From: Pediococcus acidilactici DSM 20284
Lineage (GTDB): Bacteria; Bacillota; Bacilli; Lactobacillales; Lactobacillaceae
Reading direction: 5' to 3'
Assembly (NCBI RefSeq): GCF_000146325.1
Contig: NZ_GL397067.1
Coordinates: 1,291,660 to 1,355,659, forward strand
Length of the DNA stretch: 64,000 nt
Position numbers and translations under genes: made by a program. Shown piece by piece: positions 1 through 7,722 of the stretch (within the stretch, counting starts at the first letter, position 1; each line of letters begins with the position of its first letter). The notes beneath the pieces are model-generated. The model searched no databases and had not been told where the DNA came from. It saw only the letters and a list, made by a program, of their open reading frames with translations.

Positions 1-134
1 GCTTGCGAGTAATTTGGAACCTCTAAAATATTTTGCGCCCATTCACCTTCCGCAAAGTGCGCGTAGAGACCCCAGTGAATAAATAACCCTAAACCCATCT
101 TTTCAAAATTTAAAATCTTGTCTTCTACCATCAT
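1..134 (-). CDS. alpha-L-fucosidase, GH29, N-terminal part (runs off left edge)
   Basis: Only the first 44 or so codons are inside the window. The reading frame from the double ATG at 134/131 gives MMVEDKILNFEKMG then GLFIHWGLYAHFAEGEW. The FIHWG block followed by GEW is characteristic of the N-terminal TIM barrel of family GH29 fucosidases. No signal peptide is visible, so a cytoplasmic enzyme acting on PTS-imported glycosides is inferred. It lies 212 bp downstream of the PTS IIA gene on the same strand, separated by a long stem-loop (155-237). A short AGGT precedes the start. The substrate cannot be told from this fragment. Confidence 0.75.
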   Translation of the reverse strand, partial: MMVEDKILNFEKMGLGLFIHWGLYAHFAEGEWAQNILEVPNYSQ

Positions 135-154
135 TAAATTTACCTCAATAAAAA

Positions 155-237
155 TTCCCGTTCCAGCTGTCTTGATAGATTAACCGGCTTAAAAATGTCC
201 TTATAGTTTAGTTAATCGTTAAAAGCGAGAACGGGAA
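155..237 (-). terminator. long stem-loop between PTS IIA and fucosidase genes (terminator or attenuator)
   Basis: A perfect 9-bp inverted repeat (ttcccgttc at 155-163, gaacgggaa at 229-237) encloses a second inverted repeat (gattaac at 178-184, gttaatc at 211-217). On the minus strand the outer stem is followed by TTTTTATT and then by the fucosidase ribosome binding site. It could end most transcripts after IIA or act as a conditional leader for the fucosidase. The plus strand also ends in a T-rich run, so it may work in both directions. Confidence 0.5.
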
Positions 238-346
238 CGTATTTTTATTAGCTTATTGAATAACTGCGTTAAATTCATTTTTAAACTGATTCTGAAGTTC
301 AATTGAACCTCAAATCCAACCTAAAACAACCTCAATTGCAGTTATC

Positions 347-682
347 TTAAAGCTGTTGCTTTATTTCTTGGAGTTCCTTATTAGTAGTAATCAGTTCACT
401 AAGTAAGTCCAGGAAGATTTCTGCTGACATCATCTGGTCTTCCGCGTGGATATATAGCGGATTAACCGCGTCTCCTTGCCCCGATTGTGCAAAGTCGGAT
501 AACACCTTCAAATGCGCTTTTTGAGCAACCTTCAACTCGTCTCGAGCATCTTTTAGCATCGTTTCAATTGCCGAATAGTCTGGATGTTCCGCTCGCGAAT
601 CGGTCACCGCTTCCATCAGTAAGCCCTTCGACTGGCCCGAGTGACTAATTATTTCAAAACAAATTTCTTCTAAACCTTCCAA
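347..682 (-). CDS. PTS lactose/cellobiose-family IIA component
   Basis: This 111-residue protein has the all-helical IIA-Lac/Cel pattern. The phosphorylated histidine is in YIHAEDQMM, about two thirds along, where the family has YIHAQDHLM. It would pass phosphate from HPr to the IIB encoded at 3050-3367. The start is TTG at 682, with GGGG eight bases upstream; no in-frame ATG precedes it. It is the last PTS gene of the IIB-IIC-MupG-IIA operon, 20 bp after the MupG-like gene, and is followed by the stem-loop at 155-237. Confidence 0.88.
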   Translation of the reverse strand: MEGLEEICFEIISHSGQSKGLLMEAVTDSRAEHPDYSAIETMLKDARDELKVAQKAHLKVLSDFAQSGQGDAVNPLYIHAEDQMMSAEIFLDLLSELITTNKELQEIKQQL

Positions 683-702
683 ATCAAATTCCCCGTTTCC
701 AT

Positions 703-1797
703 TTAAAACTTGTCCGCATCGATAAACTTAAACTTGTCCCAAGGCTGGATGAAGTCAATCAACGCTTGATTATTCGGTACGATTGTAGCAACCACATTTT
801 TAAGCTCATCAGCATTTTCCATCGGTTGCTTAACAATGTTCACCTCTGCCTTATACTGTCCAAAATCATCGTTACCAATCGTTACCATTCCTCGGGTCAG
901 TTGATGCTTCGCGTTATTAACCGGAATATTGACCTGACGATACTTCAACTTAACAAAGGTCGACCGAATTGCGTAGCTGTTAATATCTCCGCGGTTGAAA
1001 TGTAAATTATTCAAAATAATTTGTTTTTCTAACTCCGTAGTCCCTGGAGTAAATTGAATCAAGAACTCGGGCAACTGTTGATTTAGCTTTGCCACTTGGG
1101 CAAGTTCTTCATCACTAGCACAAGCATTGCCAATAATTACATCATCAATTAATTTAGTACTGATTAAATATTGCACTTGTTCGACAATTGGCCGCCCCCG
1201 ATGAATTTCTAGAGTTGGCAGCCCCGCATTGTAGGGATGGGGACCTTGCGTGGCAACGTTGGATGAAACAAATGCTGCCGTTCGTAAGCCCATTTCTTTA
1301 TACTTCTGGGTTGTTTGCAAAAAGTATTCGGTATCTAATCCGGTATAACGTTGCGGGTAAAAGTTATGGCACCCAATAATTTTTGATTTTAGTGGTCGGT
1401 AAGTCAAAATGTTCGCGACGTTGCCAGTATCATTACTGATATTTACTTCAATCGTAAGGTCGTGCTCATCATAGGTCATCAATGATTCCGGCATCCCGTC
1501 AAAACTCATGTCTAATCGTAAAATATCGGCTCCTAGGTCTTTAAAAAAGGACAAATCATCGTAGCTAACGTTCAATTTTTGAAACAAACTTGGATTTACG
1601 TCTAAGCTCACCCACATCTTTCGTTGCTTAGCGTGATGAATCACCGTTTTAAAACGAGCAATGGTTTCCTCTGGATCGCCTTCCAATTCAATTAAGCTCG
1701 TAAATAGACGCTGATAACCTAAATCAGCCGCTTTATCAATGTACGTGACGCATTCTGCTGTGCTTTGTTTACTTGGGTAAACTGATATGCCAAACAT
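703..1797 (-). CDS. MupG/DUF871 family TIM-barrel protein (putative 6-phospho-glycosidase)
   Basis: The 364-residue product has the DUF871 layout: an N-terminal barrel beginning MFGISVYPS, with internal blocks RLDMSFDG and GCHNFYPQRYTGLD, then a C-terminal cyclophilin-like part (VNIPVNNAKHQLTRGMV). The characterised relative MupG is a 6-phospho-N-acetylmuramidase that splits PTS-imported MurNAc-6P-GlcNAc. The family is common beside cellobiose-type PTS genes, so cleavage of some imported phospho-disaccharide is the inferred role. The start is ATG 1797, next to a GTG at 1800, and abuts the IIC stop at 1801, which implies translational coupling. Confidence 0.78.
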   Translation of the reverse strand: MFGISVYPSKQSTAECVTYIDKAADLGYQRLFTSLIELEGDPEETIARFKTVIHHAKQRKMWVSLDVNPSLFQKLNVSYDDLSFFKDLGADILRLDMSFDGMPESLMTYDEHDLTIEVNISNDTGNVANILTYRPLKSKIIGCHNFYPQRYTGLDTEYFLQTTQKYKEMGLRTAAFVSSNVATQGPHPYNAGLPTLEIHRGRPIVEQVQYLISTKLIDDVIIGNACASDEELAQVAKLNQQLPEFLIQFTPGTTELEKQIILNNLHFNRGDINSYAIRSTFVKLKYRQVNIPVNNAKHQLTRGMVTIGNDDFGQYKAEVNIVKQPMENADELKNVVATIVPNNQALIDFIQPWDKFKFIDADKF

Positions 1798-1800
1798 CAC

Positions 1801-3060
1801 CTAGTCATCTACTTTCTCTAATTTAAGTTGGTTTTTATCGTATGCCTTAAAGAATGGCCAATAAATCACCATCGAAATCAAAATATTCACTATACATAAA
1901 ACGATTGCTCGCCAGTCAAATCCGGTCGCCATCCACGCTCCGATTGGGCCTGGTAACGTCCACGGTGCCACTGCGGTCGTGTACGCGACCATGTGCAATT
2001 TCATTGCTAAATAGGTAACTGCCGCCATTGCCGTTGGTGCAAGTACGAACGGTACCGCAAAATAAGGGTTCATAATGATAGGAATCCCAAAAATCAACGG
2101 TTCGTTGATGTTAAAAATGGCCGGAATGATGGTGACCGCCCCCATCGTTTTACTAAACTTGGCCTTACTGAAAAATGCCAGTAGAATCGCTAAGGAAAGG
2201 GTGGCTCCGGCTCCACCAACCCAAACAAACCATTGGAAAAATTGTTCCGTCATAAAGTGAACTGGTGCGCCGCCGTGTGCGATTGCATCAGTGTTGGCAT
2301 TGAGGTTAGCGTACCAATATGGATACAGAATTGGGGTGGCAATAACCATTCCGTGCACCCCGAAGAGCCAAATAATGGTAATCAAGAATACCGGGATTAC
2401 CGCAGAAAGGAAGGTGTCGTGACCAAAGTAGCCGATCGGCGAGAAAATCCAGGTCAAAATTCCATTAACGTCCAGCTTCAAAATTTCTTTTAGAACGAAC
2501 GACACCACGATAATTACTACCCCAGGCATTAATGCGCTAAACGATTTCCCCACCGCACTTGGTACGCCCTCTGGCATTTTGATAATTAAATTCTTTTTAT
2601 AGAAGAACCGCACTACTTCTACTGAAAAAATGGCACACAGGATTGCGGTAAACAGTCCTTGAGCTCCCATATTTGCCAATGGAAGGTAAGTTCCTGGCTC
2701 CATTCCGGCTGTCTTAGCATTTAAAACGTTTGGAACAATTGCTAAAATAAAAAATGACATTTCAGCTAAGACGGATGTAGAAACTGGGTCTAAATCATAA
2801 AATTTACATAAACTAGAAGTAATCGAGAATACACAATAGACCGCCATCAAACTGATGGAATAGTACATTGGAATTGACAACATGGATGCATAGGGTTGAA
2901 TAAATGCTTTCCAAGCATCGATTGGTAAATTCAATAAAATTGTAAAGAACGAACCAATAATTGAAACGGGAATAATTACAGCCATCCCATCCCGGATTGC
3001 GGTTAAGTAGCGGTTGTTGGCCACCGCTCCCATTTTCTCGGAAATTGTATCAAAGTTCAT
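1801..3060 (-). CDS. PTS lactose/cellobiose-family IIC permease
   Basis: The 419-residue hydrophobic protein starts MNFDTISEKMGAVANNRYL and has about ten membrane segments. It contains the family blocks NINEPLIFGIPIIMNP (near residue 310) and PWTLPGPIGAWMATG, typical of the EIIC-Cel transport domain. It forms the membrane channel of the operon's PTS. Its ATG overlaps the IIB stop by 11 bases (3050-3060) and its stop touches the next gene, so the three genes are translationally coupled. The sugar is unknown; a disaccharide related to a fucosyl or amino-sugar glycan is only a guess from the neighbours. Confidence 0.9.
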   Translation of the reverse strand: MNFDTISEKMGAVANNRYLTAIRDGMAVIIPVSIIGSFFTILLNLPIDAWKAFIQPYASMLSIPMYYSISLMAVYCVFSITSSLCKFYDLDPVSTSVLAEMSFFILAIVPNVLNAKTAGMEPGTYLPLANMGAQGLFTAILCAIFSVEVVRFFYKKNLIIKMPEGVPSAVGKSFSALMPGVVIIVVSFVLKEILKLDVNGILTWIFSPIGYFGHDTFLSAVIPVFLITIIWLFGVHGMVIATPILYPYWYANLNANTDAIAHGGAPVHFMTEQFFQWFVWVGGAGATLSLAILLAFFSKAKFSKTMGAVTIIPAIFNINEPLIFGIPIIMNPYFAVPFVLAPTAMAAVTYLAMKLHMVAYTTAVAPWTLPGPIGAWMATGFDWRAIVLCIVNILISMVIYWPFFKAYDKNQLKLEKVDD

Positions 3061-3367
3061 GGTCAGCCTCCTTATTAACTAGTTGAAACAGTTCCTTTGC
3101 CTTTGCAGGAGTGTACATCGTCATTGGAATCAGCACTAATTTAGCACCCTTTTCTTCAGCTAATCCGGCGATGTATTTTTTCCTAAACGAAACTTGGGGC
3201 GCGAGGAGGACAATTTGATAATCCTTTTCTTGTAAGTCGTCTTCGACACGGTCAATACTAGACTCGTTAACTTCCCAAGTAACTCCGTTGTTTTGGGCTT
3301 CCTTGCTCAAAGCTTCCGCCAAAATTGACGAACTCATCCCACCACCACACGCTAATAAAATGTTCAT
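3050..3367 (-). CDS. PTS lactose/cellobiose-family IIB component
   Basis: This 105-residue protein begins MNILLACGGGMSSSILAE. The Cys-7 P-loop (CGGGMSSS) is the phosphocysteine site of IIB-Cel/Lac proteins. It takes phosphate from IIA and passes it to the sugar bound by IIC. AGGAGG lies eight bases upstream of the ATG. It is the first gene of the operon, about 100 bp after the promoter and the two LacI-type operators. Confidence 0.9.
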   Translation of the reverse strand: MNILLACGGGMSSSILAEALSKEAQNNGVTWEVNESSIDRVEDDLQEKDYQIVLLAPQVSFRKKYIAGLAEEKGAKLVLIPMTMYTPAKAKELFQLVNKEADHEL

Positions 3368-3388
3368 GATAAATTCCTCCTTTAAATT

Positions 3389-3457
3389 TGAAACGTTTCA
3401 TTTTTAGGGTGAAAATAAAATTTCCTGCTAAACACCACCTTCTTTTGAATCGTTTCA
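3389..3457. promoter_or_regulatory. two LacI-type operators upstream of PTS operon
   Basis: TGAAACGTTTCA at 3389-3400 is a perfect 12-bp palindrome, and TGAATCGTTTCA at 3446-3457 matches it at 11 of 12 bases. The central CG and the palindrome are typical of LacI/GalR repressors. Both lie downstream of the -10 element, where a bound repressor would block transcription or form a loop. The divergently placed regulator at 3575-4546 is the obvious candidate to bind them. Confidence 0.75.
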
Positions 3458-3468
3458 TTTTCACCGAA

Positions 3469-3506
3469 ATAATAACACGCCCCTCCAAATAACGCAAGCG
3501 CTTTCA
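3469..3506 (-). promoter_or_regulatory. PTS operon promoter with overlapping cre
   Basis: On the minus strand TTGCGT (3497-3492) and TATTAT (3474-3469) are separated by 17 bp. A catabolite-responsive element, CGCAAGCGCTTTCA (3493-3506), covers the -35, so CcpA binding should repress the operon when preferred sugars are present. Confidence 0.75.
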
Positions 3507-3574
3507 AAAAACATTTTGCAAACTTAATTGCCTACTTTTATTTGCCAATCCGTCCTTAAAGCCATCAGCGCTGT

Positions 3575-4546
3575 CTAAGTACGTAGGCTATTTTTACAAT
3601 AAATAGTTTCATAATTGCCTTCCTTACCCTTTACCAAACGTTCGATCAATAGTCGTCCCGCCGTTTTTCCAATCGTGGCGACCGGTTGTTCAATCGAGCT
3701 AATTGATGGGTAAAAAATATCGTTAACAAAAAAGTGGTCAAACACTAGCATTTCAACGTGTCTTTTTGAAAAATTTTGTCTTAAGGCCTTTAACGCACCT
3801 AATGACATATAATAATTGATCACGAAAAGCGCCTCAATTTCCGGGTGCTTAGTAAGTAAGCGGGTTGTCCCCTCCACTCCTGATTGAATGGTATAGTTTC
3901 CTTGCCAAATATACTGCTGATTAATGGGTAAGTCGTGTTCTCTTAGAGCATCTTCATAACCGCCCTGGCGTTCTCGGGAAATGTAATTCCGAGGCTGCCC
4001 TGAGATAATGCCAATTTTTTGGTAACCGCGGTTAATTAAATCCACCACGCCTTCCCGCGATGACTCATAATTATTAACTAAAACCACGTCGGATTGAATC
4101 CCATGAATCGGTGCGTCAATTGCTACAATCGGTACGGCTTGCTCCACCACTTTTTCCAACATGGGAGAACTTTCGTCTTGGTGAAAGACCACAATTGCGT
4201 CAATCGAGCGGTTTAACAGGAACTCGATCTTTTCTTCAAAACGTTGTTTATCTTCTCGGCAATCACAGATAATAATGCTATAGCCATAATTTTCTACGTA
4301 ATTTTCAATTTCGGATACAATCGACATTGAAAAAAAGTCGGTTAAACTATTTACTACGATCCCGATCGACATACTTTTGTTCTTCTTTAACCCACTTGCA
4401 ATAATATTTTGATGATAATCGAGTTCATCCATGGCTTTTTTGATTCGACTAGCAGTCTTGGGCTTTAATCTTTTACCATTCAAATAATTTGAAACTGAAC
4501 CCAATGAGACTCCTGCCCGTAACGCCACATCTTTAACCGTCGCCAT
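3575..4546 (-). CDS. LacI-family transcriptional repressor of the adjacent PTS operon
   Basis: The 323-residue protein starts MATVKDVALRAGVSLGSVSNYLNG, a LacI helix-turn-helix plus hinge helix (SNYLNGK in place of the usual VSRVLNG), followed by a periplasmic-binding-protein-like sensor domain. AGGAGG precedes the ATG at 4546. The gene lies upstream of and collinear with the PTS operon, whose promoter carries two LacI-type palindromes. The C-terminus stops soon after LLIERLVKGKEG and lacks much extra tail, which is normal for the family. The effector is unknown. Confidence 0.88.
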   Translation of the reverse strand: MATVKDVALRAGVSLGSVSNYLNGKRLKPKTASRIKKAMDELDYHQNIIASGLKKNKSMSIGIVVNSLTDFFSMSIVSEIENYVENYGYSIIICDCREDKQRFEEKIEFLLNRSIDAIVVFHQDESSPMLEKVVEQAVPIVAIDAPIHGIQSDVVLVNNYESSREGVVDLINRGYQKIGIISGQPRNYISRERQGGYEDALREHDLPINQQYIWQGNYTIQSGVEGTTRLLTKHPEIEALFVINYYMSLGALKALRQNFSKRHVEMLVFDHFFVNDIFYPSISSIEQPVATIGKTAGRLLIERLVKGKEGNYETIYCKNSLRT

Positions 4547-4789
4547 TTCAATCCTCCTAAATCATCTCGTACTGTGATGTTTTTAAGTTGATTGTATCAA
4601 ACTACCACCCGCTTTGAGATAGATTTGTTGAATTGTCTTTTAGAACTTTGTTAGTTTTCAACAGCTTCGCTTCAATTTACTAATCACCAACCCGCATAAA
4701 ATTTCACCCGCTAAATTTTTATAACTAACATTTTATTTAATAATTTCTGTTATGATGAAGGGGTTAAATCCGAATTAGAGGTCAAAGAT

Positions 4790-5110
4790 ATGGGGTATAT
4801 GTATTTATCATTTGCCATCGTTGGTGAATTAATTGGAGATAATTTATTAAAGGCGTCGGCCGGTTTTACGCGTCCCGTTTACGGCATTTCTGCGTTGCTT
4901 TCGTATGGAATTTGCTTTTACTTTTTCTCGCTTTCGCTAAAAACGATTAACCTAAACATTGCGTATGCAGTGTGGGCAGGTATTGGCATTTTGCTAACTG
5001 CCGTGATTGCCTTCCTTTTTTGGAAGGAACCGATCAACCTAGGCAATATTTTAGGAATCTTCTTCATCATTGTGGGGGTCGTGATTCTTAGTTTTTACGG
5101 TGAAAATTAA
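4790..5110 (+). CDS. small multidrug resistance (SMR/EmrE-like) protein
   Basis: This 106-residue protein has four membrane helices. The first contains AIVGELIGDNLLKASAGFTRP, in which Glu-14-like GE(L/V)IG is the proton- and drug-binding carboxylate of EmrE-type transporters. AYAVWAGIGI and LFWKEPI are also typical. A single gene suggests a homodimer. The ATG at 4790 has AGG eleven bases upstream. The nearest family members export quaternary ammonium or guanidinium compounds; no leader RNA is seen, and the substrate is not determined. Confidence 0.85.
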   Translation: MGYMYLSFAIVGELIGDNLLKASAGFTRPVYGISALLSYGICFYFFSLSLKTINLNIAYAVWAGIGILLTAVIAFLFWKEPINLGNILGIFFIIVGVVILSFYGEN

Positions 5111-5176
5111 GATTAAATAGAAAGACTCGCTTAATTTACTAGCTTCAAAGGGCGACAGGTTCCGCTTAATTCAAAG

Positions 5177-5369
5177 AGGGTGTGACCAAAGTCGGATAGT
5201 TTGCGAGCAATTGACCATGATGCCTGAATTTGGCATGATGGTCAATTTTTGGTTAAGTGGAACCAACTGACTTTTGGCTTTATTGAAGGCAAAACACCAA
5301 AACGACTTTTTAAGAATCTTTTCATCCATGAAAAGCATTTCTTTAGTTTTTTTCAGCCTCTTTTTTGAT
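5177..5369 (+). repeat. dispersed intergenic element, copy A
   Basis: This copy starts gagggtgtgaccaaag, carries the hairpin TTGACCATGATGCC / GGCATGATGGTCAA (5212-5246), then a conserved block around ggttaagtggaacc, a second block ending caaaacaccaaaacg, and a T-rich end (agtttttttcagcc). The same order is found at 8972-9180 (inverted), 10325-10478, 11705-11868, 34860-35178 and 62397-62596. It fills the 430-bp gap before mscL. Short reading frames inside it are not genes. Confidence 0.8.
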
Positions 5370-5541
5370 TTGCCACTTTAATCCTTACTAAATTGGTAAA
5401 ATTCGTCCGCCACTTAAATTATGGCTGACCATGTTAAACTAGAAGTGGTAATTAACGAAGGAAATTATCCAAAGTTAAAATTATTGCCGGCCGATTAAAG
5501 CAAAGTGCCGGCACCATCTAAAAATAGGGAGTGTACTACAT

Positions 5542-5964
5542 ATGCTTAAGGAGTTTAAAGAATTTGTTTCACGTGGAAACGTCCTTGATTTAGCCGTTGG
5601 GGTTATCATCGGTGGTGCTTTTACTTCAATCGTCAAAGCGTTGGTCAACTATTTAATTAACCCATTAATTGGCCTATTCGTCGGAGGAATTGATTTTTCA
5701 GACTGGTCATTCAAGGTGGCCGGCGCTACCTTTAAATTTGGGAGCTTCATCAACGCCGTCATTAACTTTTTAATTATCGCCTTTGTAGTCTTTATTATCG
5801 TAAAAACCGTTAATAAATTTGTACCTACGAAAGCTGAAGAGGAAGAAAATACTGATGAAGTTGATAATAGCGAAATTTATTTAAAAGAAATCCGTGATGC
5901 GTTGGTCAAGGACCCCGGCTTACTTGAACAAGTTCGTGAACAGTCTAATACCAGTGAAAAGTAG
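5542..5964 (+). CDS. mscL: large-conductance mechanosensitive channel MscL
   Basis: The 140-residue product starts MLKEFKEFVSRGNVLDLAVGV, the amphipathic N-helix and first membrane helix of MscL, with the pore-lining GVIIGGAF segment. A second membrane helix (INFLIIAFVVFIIVKTVNKF) and an acidic cytoplasmic helix follow. It forms a homopentameric osmotic-release valve. GGGAG lies about 10 bases before the ATG. It is single-transcribed, with a strong terminator at 5991-6026. Its coding sequence contains a parS-like site at 5565-5580. Confidence 0.95.
   Translation: MLKEFKEFVSRGNVLDLAVGVIIGGAFTSIVKALVNYLINPLIGLFVGGIDFSDWSFKVAGATFKFGSFINAVINFLIIAFVVFIIVKTVNKFVPTKAEEEENTDEVDNSEIYLKEIRDALVKDPGLLEQVREQSNTSEK
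5565..5580. other. weak parS-like site inside mscL
   Basis: TGTTTCACGTGGAAAC shares the TTTCACGTG core with the ParB/Spo0J target TGTTTCACGTGAAACA but differs at the 3' end. It is less convincing than the site at 34835-34850 and may be chance within the coding sequence. Confidence 0.3.
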
Positions 5965-5990
5965 TCGATTGCTAACTTAATTTAACCTTC

Positions 5991-6026
5991 AAAACGAGAC
6001 TCTGGAAATTACAGGGTCTCGTTTTA
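5991..6026 (+). terminator. intrinsic terminator of mscL
   Basis: AAAACGAGAC and GGTCTCGTTTT pair around a short loop, with a T-run, 27 bp after the mscL stop. Confidence 0.85.
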
Positions 6027-6049
6027 TATTACCGTCAATTCAGGAATGC

Positions 6050-6069
6050 TGAACTTAAATTTAAGTTCA
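6050..6069. repeat. 20-bp perfect palindrome upstream of the aldehyde dehydrogenase gene
   Basis: TGAACTTAAATTTAAGTTCA is a perfect palindrome 140 bp before the promoter. It resembles a spread-out form of the over-represented TGAACTTCA word. Confidence 0.6.
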
Positions 6070-6208
6070 TTTAACTAACTGAAAGCGACCTTAAAAGAGG
6101 TCGAAAAATGAAGAACCTCAGTCGGGTTTTTGGGATATACCAAAAACCACACTTTTCCCTCCACGTAAAAGAGCTTAAATTTATTTTTTACCAAATAAGC
6201 GATATTAC

Positions 6209-6237
6209 TTGAATGTAAGCGCATTCTTTTGCACAAT
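6209..6237 (+). promoter_or_regulatory. promoter of the aldehyde dehydrogenase gene with internal cre
   Basis: TTGAAT (6209-6214) and CACAAT (6232-6237) are 17 bp apart. Between them lies the cre-like TGTAAGCGCATTCT (6214-6227). A cre within the spacer normally means repression by CcpA. Confidence 0.6.
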
Positions 6238-6269
6238 AGAACCATAACGAAAAAGGAGCTGATTTTTTT

Positions 6270-7640
6270 ATGGCATACCAATCTGTAAATCCATATACTG
6301 GAAAATTAATTCAAACATATCCAAGCACCACTGATCAAGAGGTCGAAGTTGCTTTAAAAAATGCCGATGAATTTTACCAACTTGCCAAAACTCAACCTAT
6401 CGAAAAACGAGCTGAGAAACTACAATTAATTGCGGACACCTTCCGGGAAAATCTCGATGACTACGCCCGTTTAATCACTACCAACATGGGAATGCTTTTC
6501 ACCGAAGCACAAGCAGAGGTTAAAAAAACTATTGAGTTTGCGGAATACTACGCCCAAAACGCCGCTAAACTATTGGAAGATATCCCCTACAATGACGTTC
6601 CGGGCGTTCGCGCTCACGTTAAATACCAATCCATTGGGGCAATTTTATTAGTTGAGCCTTGGAACTTCCCGTACACCCAAATCATGCGCGTATTTGCTCC
6701 TAATTTCATGGTGGGAAACCCCGTTTTATTGAAGGATCCTAGCATAATTCCGGATTGTTCCGATGCCTTTGCCACGGTTACCCAAAAAGCCGGTATCCCT
6801 ACCGGAGCTTTCAAAAACTTATTGATCAACTATGACCAAGTCAACACCATCATTGCTGATCCACGTGTTCAAGGAGTCGCTTTAACTGGTTCGGAAGGCG
6901 CCGGAAAGAAGATTGCGGCCGAAGCTGGCGCGAACCTAAAGAAATCAACCATGGAGCTAGGCGGAACCGACGTGTTCATCGTTACGGAAGATGCCGATCT
7001 TGACCAGGCAATTAAAGTTGGCGCGAAAGCCCGGTTAACTAACGCTGGACAAGTCTGCACTTCCGCTAAACGATTCATTATCAATTCAAAAGTTTACGAC
7101 CAGTTCTTAGACGGACTAATCGCAGAGTTTGCTAAACGAAAAATTGGTGATCCCCAAGATCCGAAAACGACTCTTGCGCCACTTTCTTCCAAGTCTGCCC
7201 AAGAAAAACTACAAAAACAAGTTGATATGGCCATCGCCGGCGGTGCTGAATTGCTTTGGGGCGACAATACGCCGTTTGAAGGGCCTGGCGCTAGTTTCCA
7301 CCCGTTGATTCTTAGTGGCATGCAACCCGACAATCCGATGTATGATCAAGAGCTCTTTGGTCCAGTTGCACAAGTTTATAAAGTCGACAGTGACGAAGAA
7401 GCAATTGAGCTCGCAAACGCCTCACAACACGGACTAGGCGGTACCGTCTTTGCTGGCGATTTAGACCGTGCTGAAAAGCTCGCTTCCCAAATCGAAACTG
7501 GTCAAGTCGCCATTAACCAAATGCTAACTTCACACGCAAGCCTTCCGTTTGGGGGCGTAAAACTTTCAGGCTACGGACGGGAATTAAGTGACCTGGGAAT
7601 TCGCGAATTTGTTAACGCTAAGACGATTATTGATGGATAA
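6270..7640 (+). CDS. gabD: NAD(P)-dependent succinate-semialdehyde dehydrogenase
   Basis: The 456-residue protein is a short-form aldehyde dehydrogenase, starting MAYQSVNPYTGKLIQTYP. It shows the catalytic glutamate in MELGGTD (about residue 230), the nucleophilic cysteine in GQVCTSAKR (about 264), and PWNFPYTQIMRVFAPN in the cofactor domain. It would oxidise succinate semialdehyde or a related aldehyde. The length matches the SSADH-like enzymes of lactobacilli rather than 490-residue ALDHs. AAAGGAG precedes the ATG. The 82-bp gap to ackA carries a cre. The true aldehyde substrate is uncertain. Confidence 0.85.
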   Translation: MAYQSVNPYTGKLIQTYPSTTDQEVEVALKNADEFYQLAKTQPIEKRAEKLQLIADTFRENLDDYARLITTNMGMLFTEAQAEVKKTIEFAEYYAQNAAKLLEDIPYNDVPGVRAHVKYQSIGAILLVEPWNFPYTQIMRVFAPNFMVGNPVLLKDPSIIPDCSDAFATVTQKAGIPTGAFKNLLINYDQVNTIIADPRVQGVALTGSEGAGKKIAAEAGANLKKSTMELGGTDVFIVTEDADLDQAIKVGAKARLTNAGQVCTSAKRFIINSKVYDQFLDGLIAEFAKRKIGDPQDPKTTLAPLSSKSAQEKLQKQVDMAIAGGAELLWGDNTPFEGPGASFHPLILSGMQPDNPMYDQELFGPVAQVYKVDSDEEAIELANASQHGLGGTVFAGDLDRAEKLASQIETGQVAINQMLTSHASLPFGGVKLSGYGRELSDLGIREFVNAKTIIDG

Positions 7641-7667
7641 AAATCGTTAAATCGTTTATTATTAAAA

Positions 7668-7681
7668 TGTAAGCGGATTCA
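7668..7681 (+). promoter_or_regulatory. cre site upstream of ackA
   Basis: TGTAAGCGGATTCA fits the CcpA consensus well and sits about 40 bp before the acetate kinase start. In Bacillus subtilis a cre upstream of the ackA promoter mediates activation by CcpA. No clear promoter was seen, so the sign of control here is open. Confidence 0.55.
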
Positions 7682-7722
7682 TCAGTTCGTTTAAAATTGT
7701 CGGAGTTAGTGAGGAATGACGT

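Noticed and set aside
4547-4789. Gap between lacI-type and SMR genes
   Set aside because: AT-rich; I saw no convincing promoter, leader RNA or gene. No guanidine riboswitch pattern was recognised.
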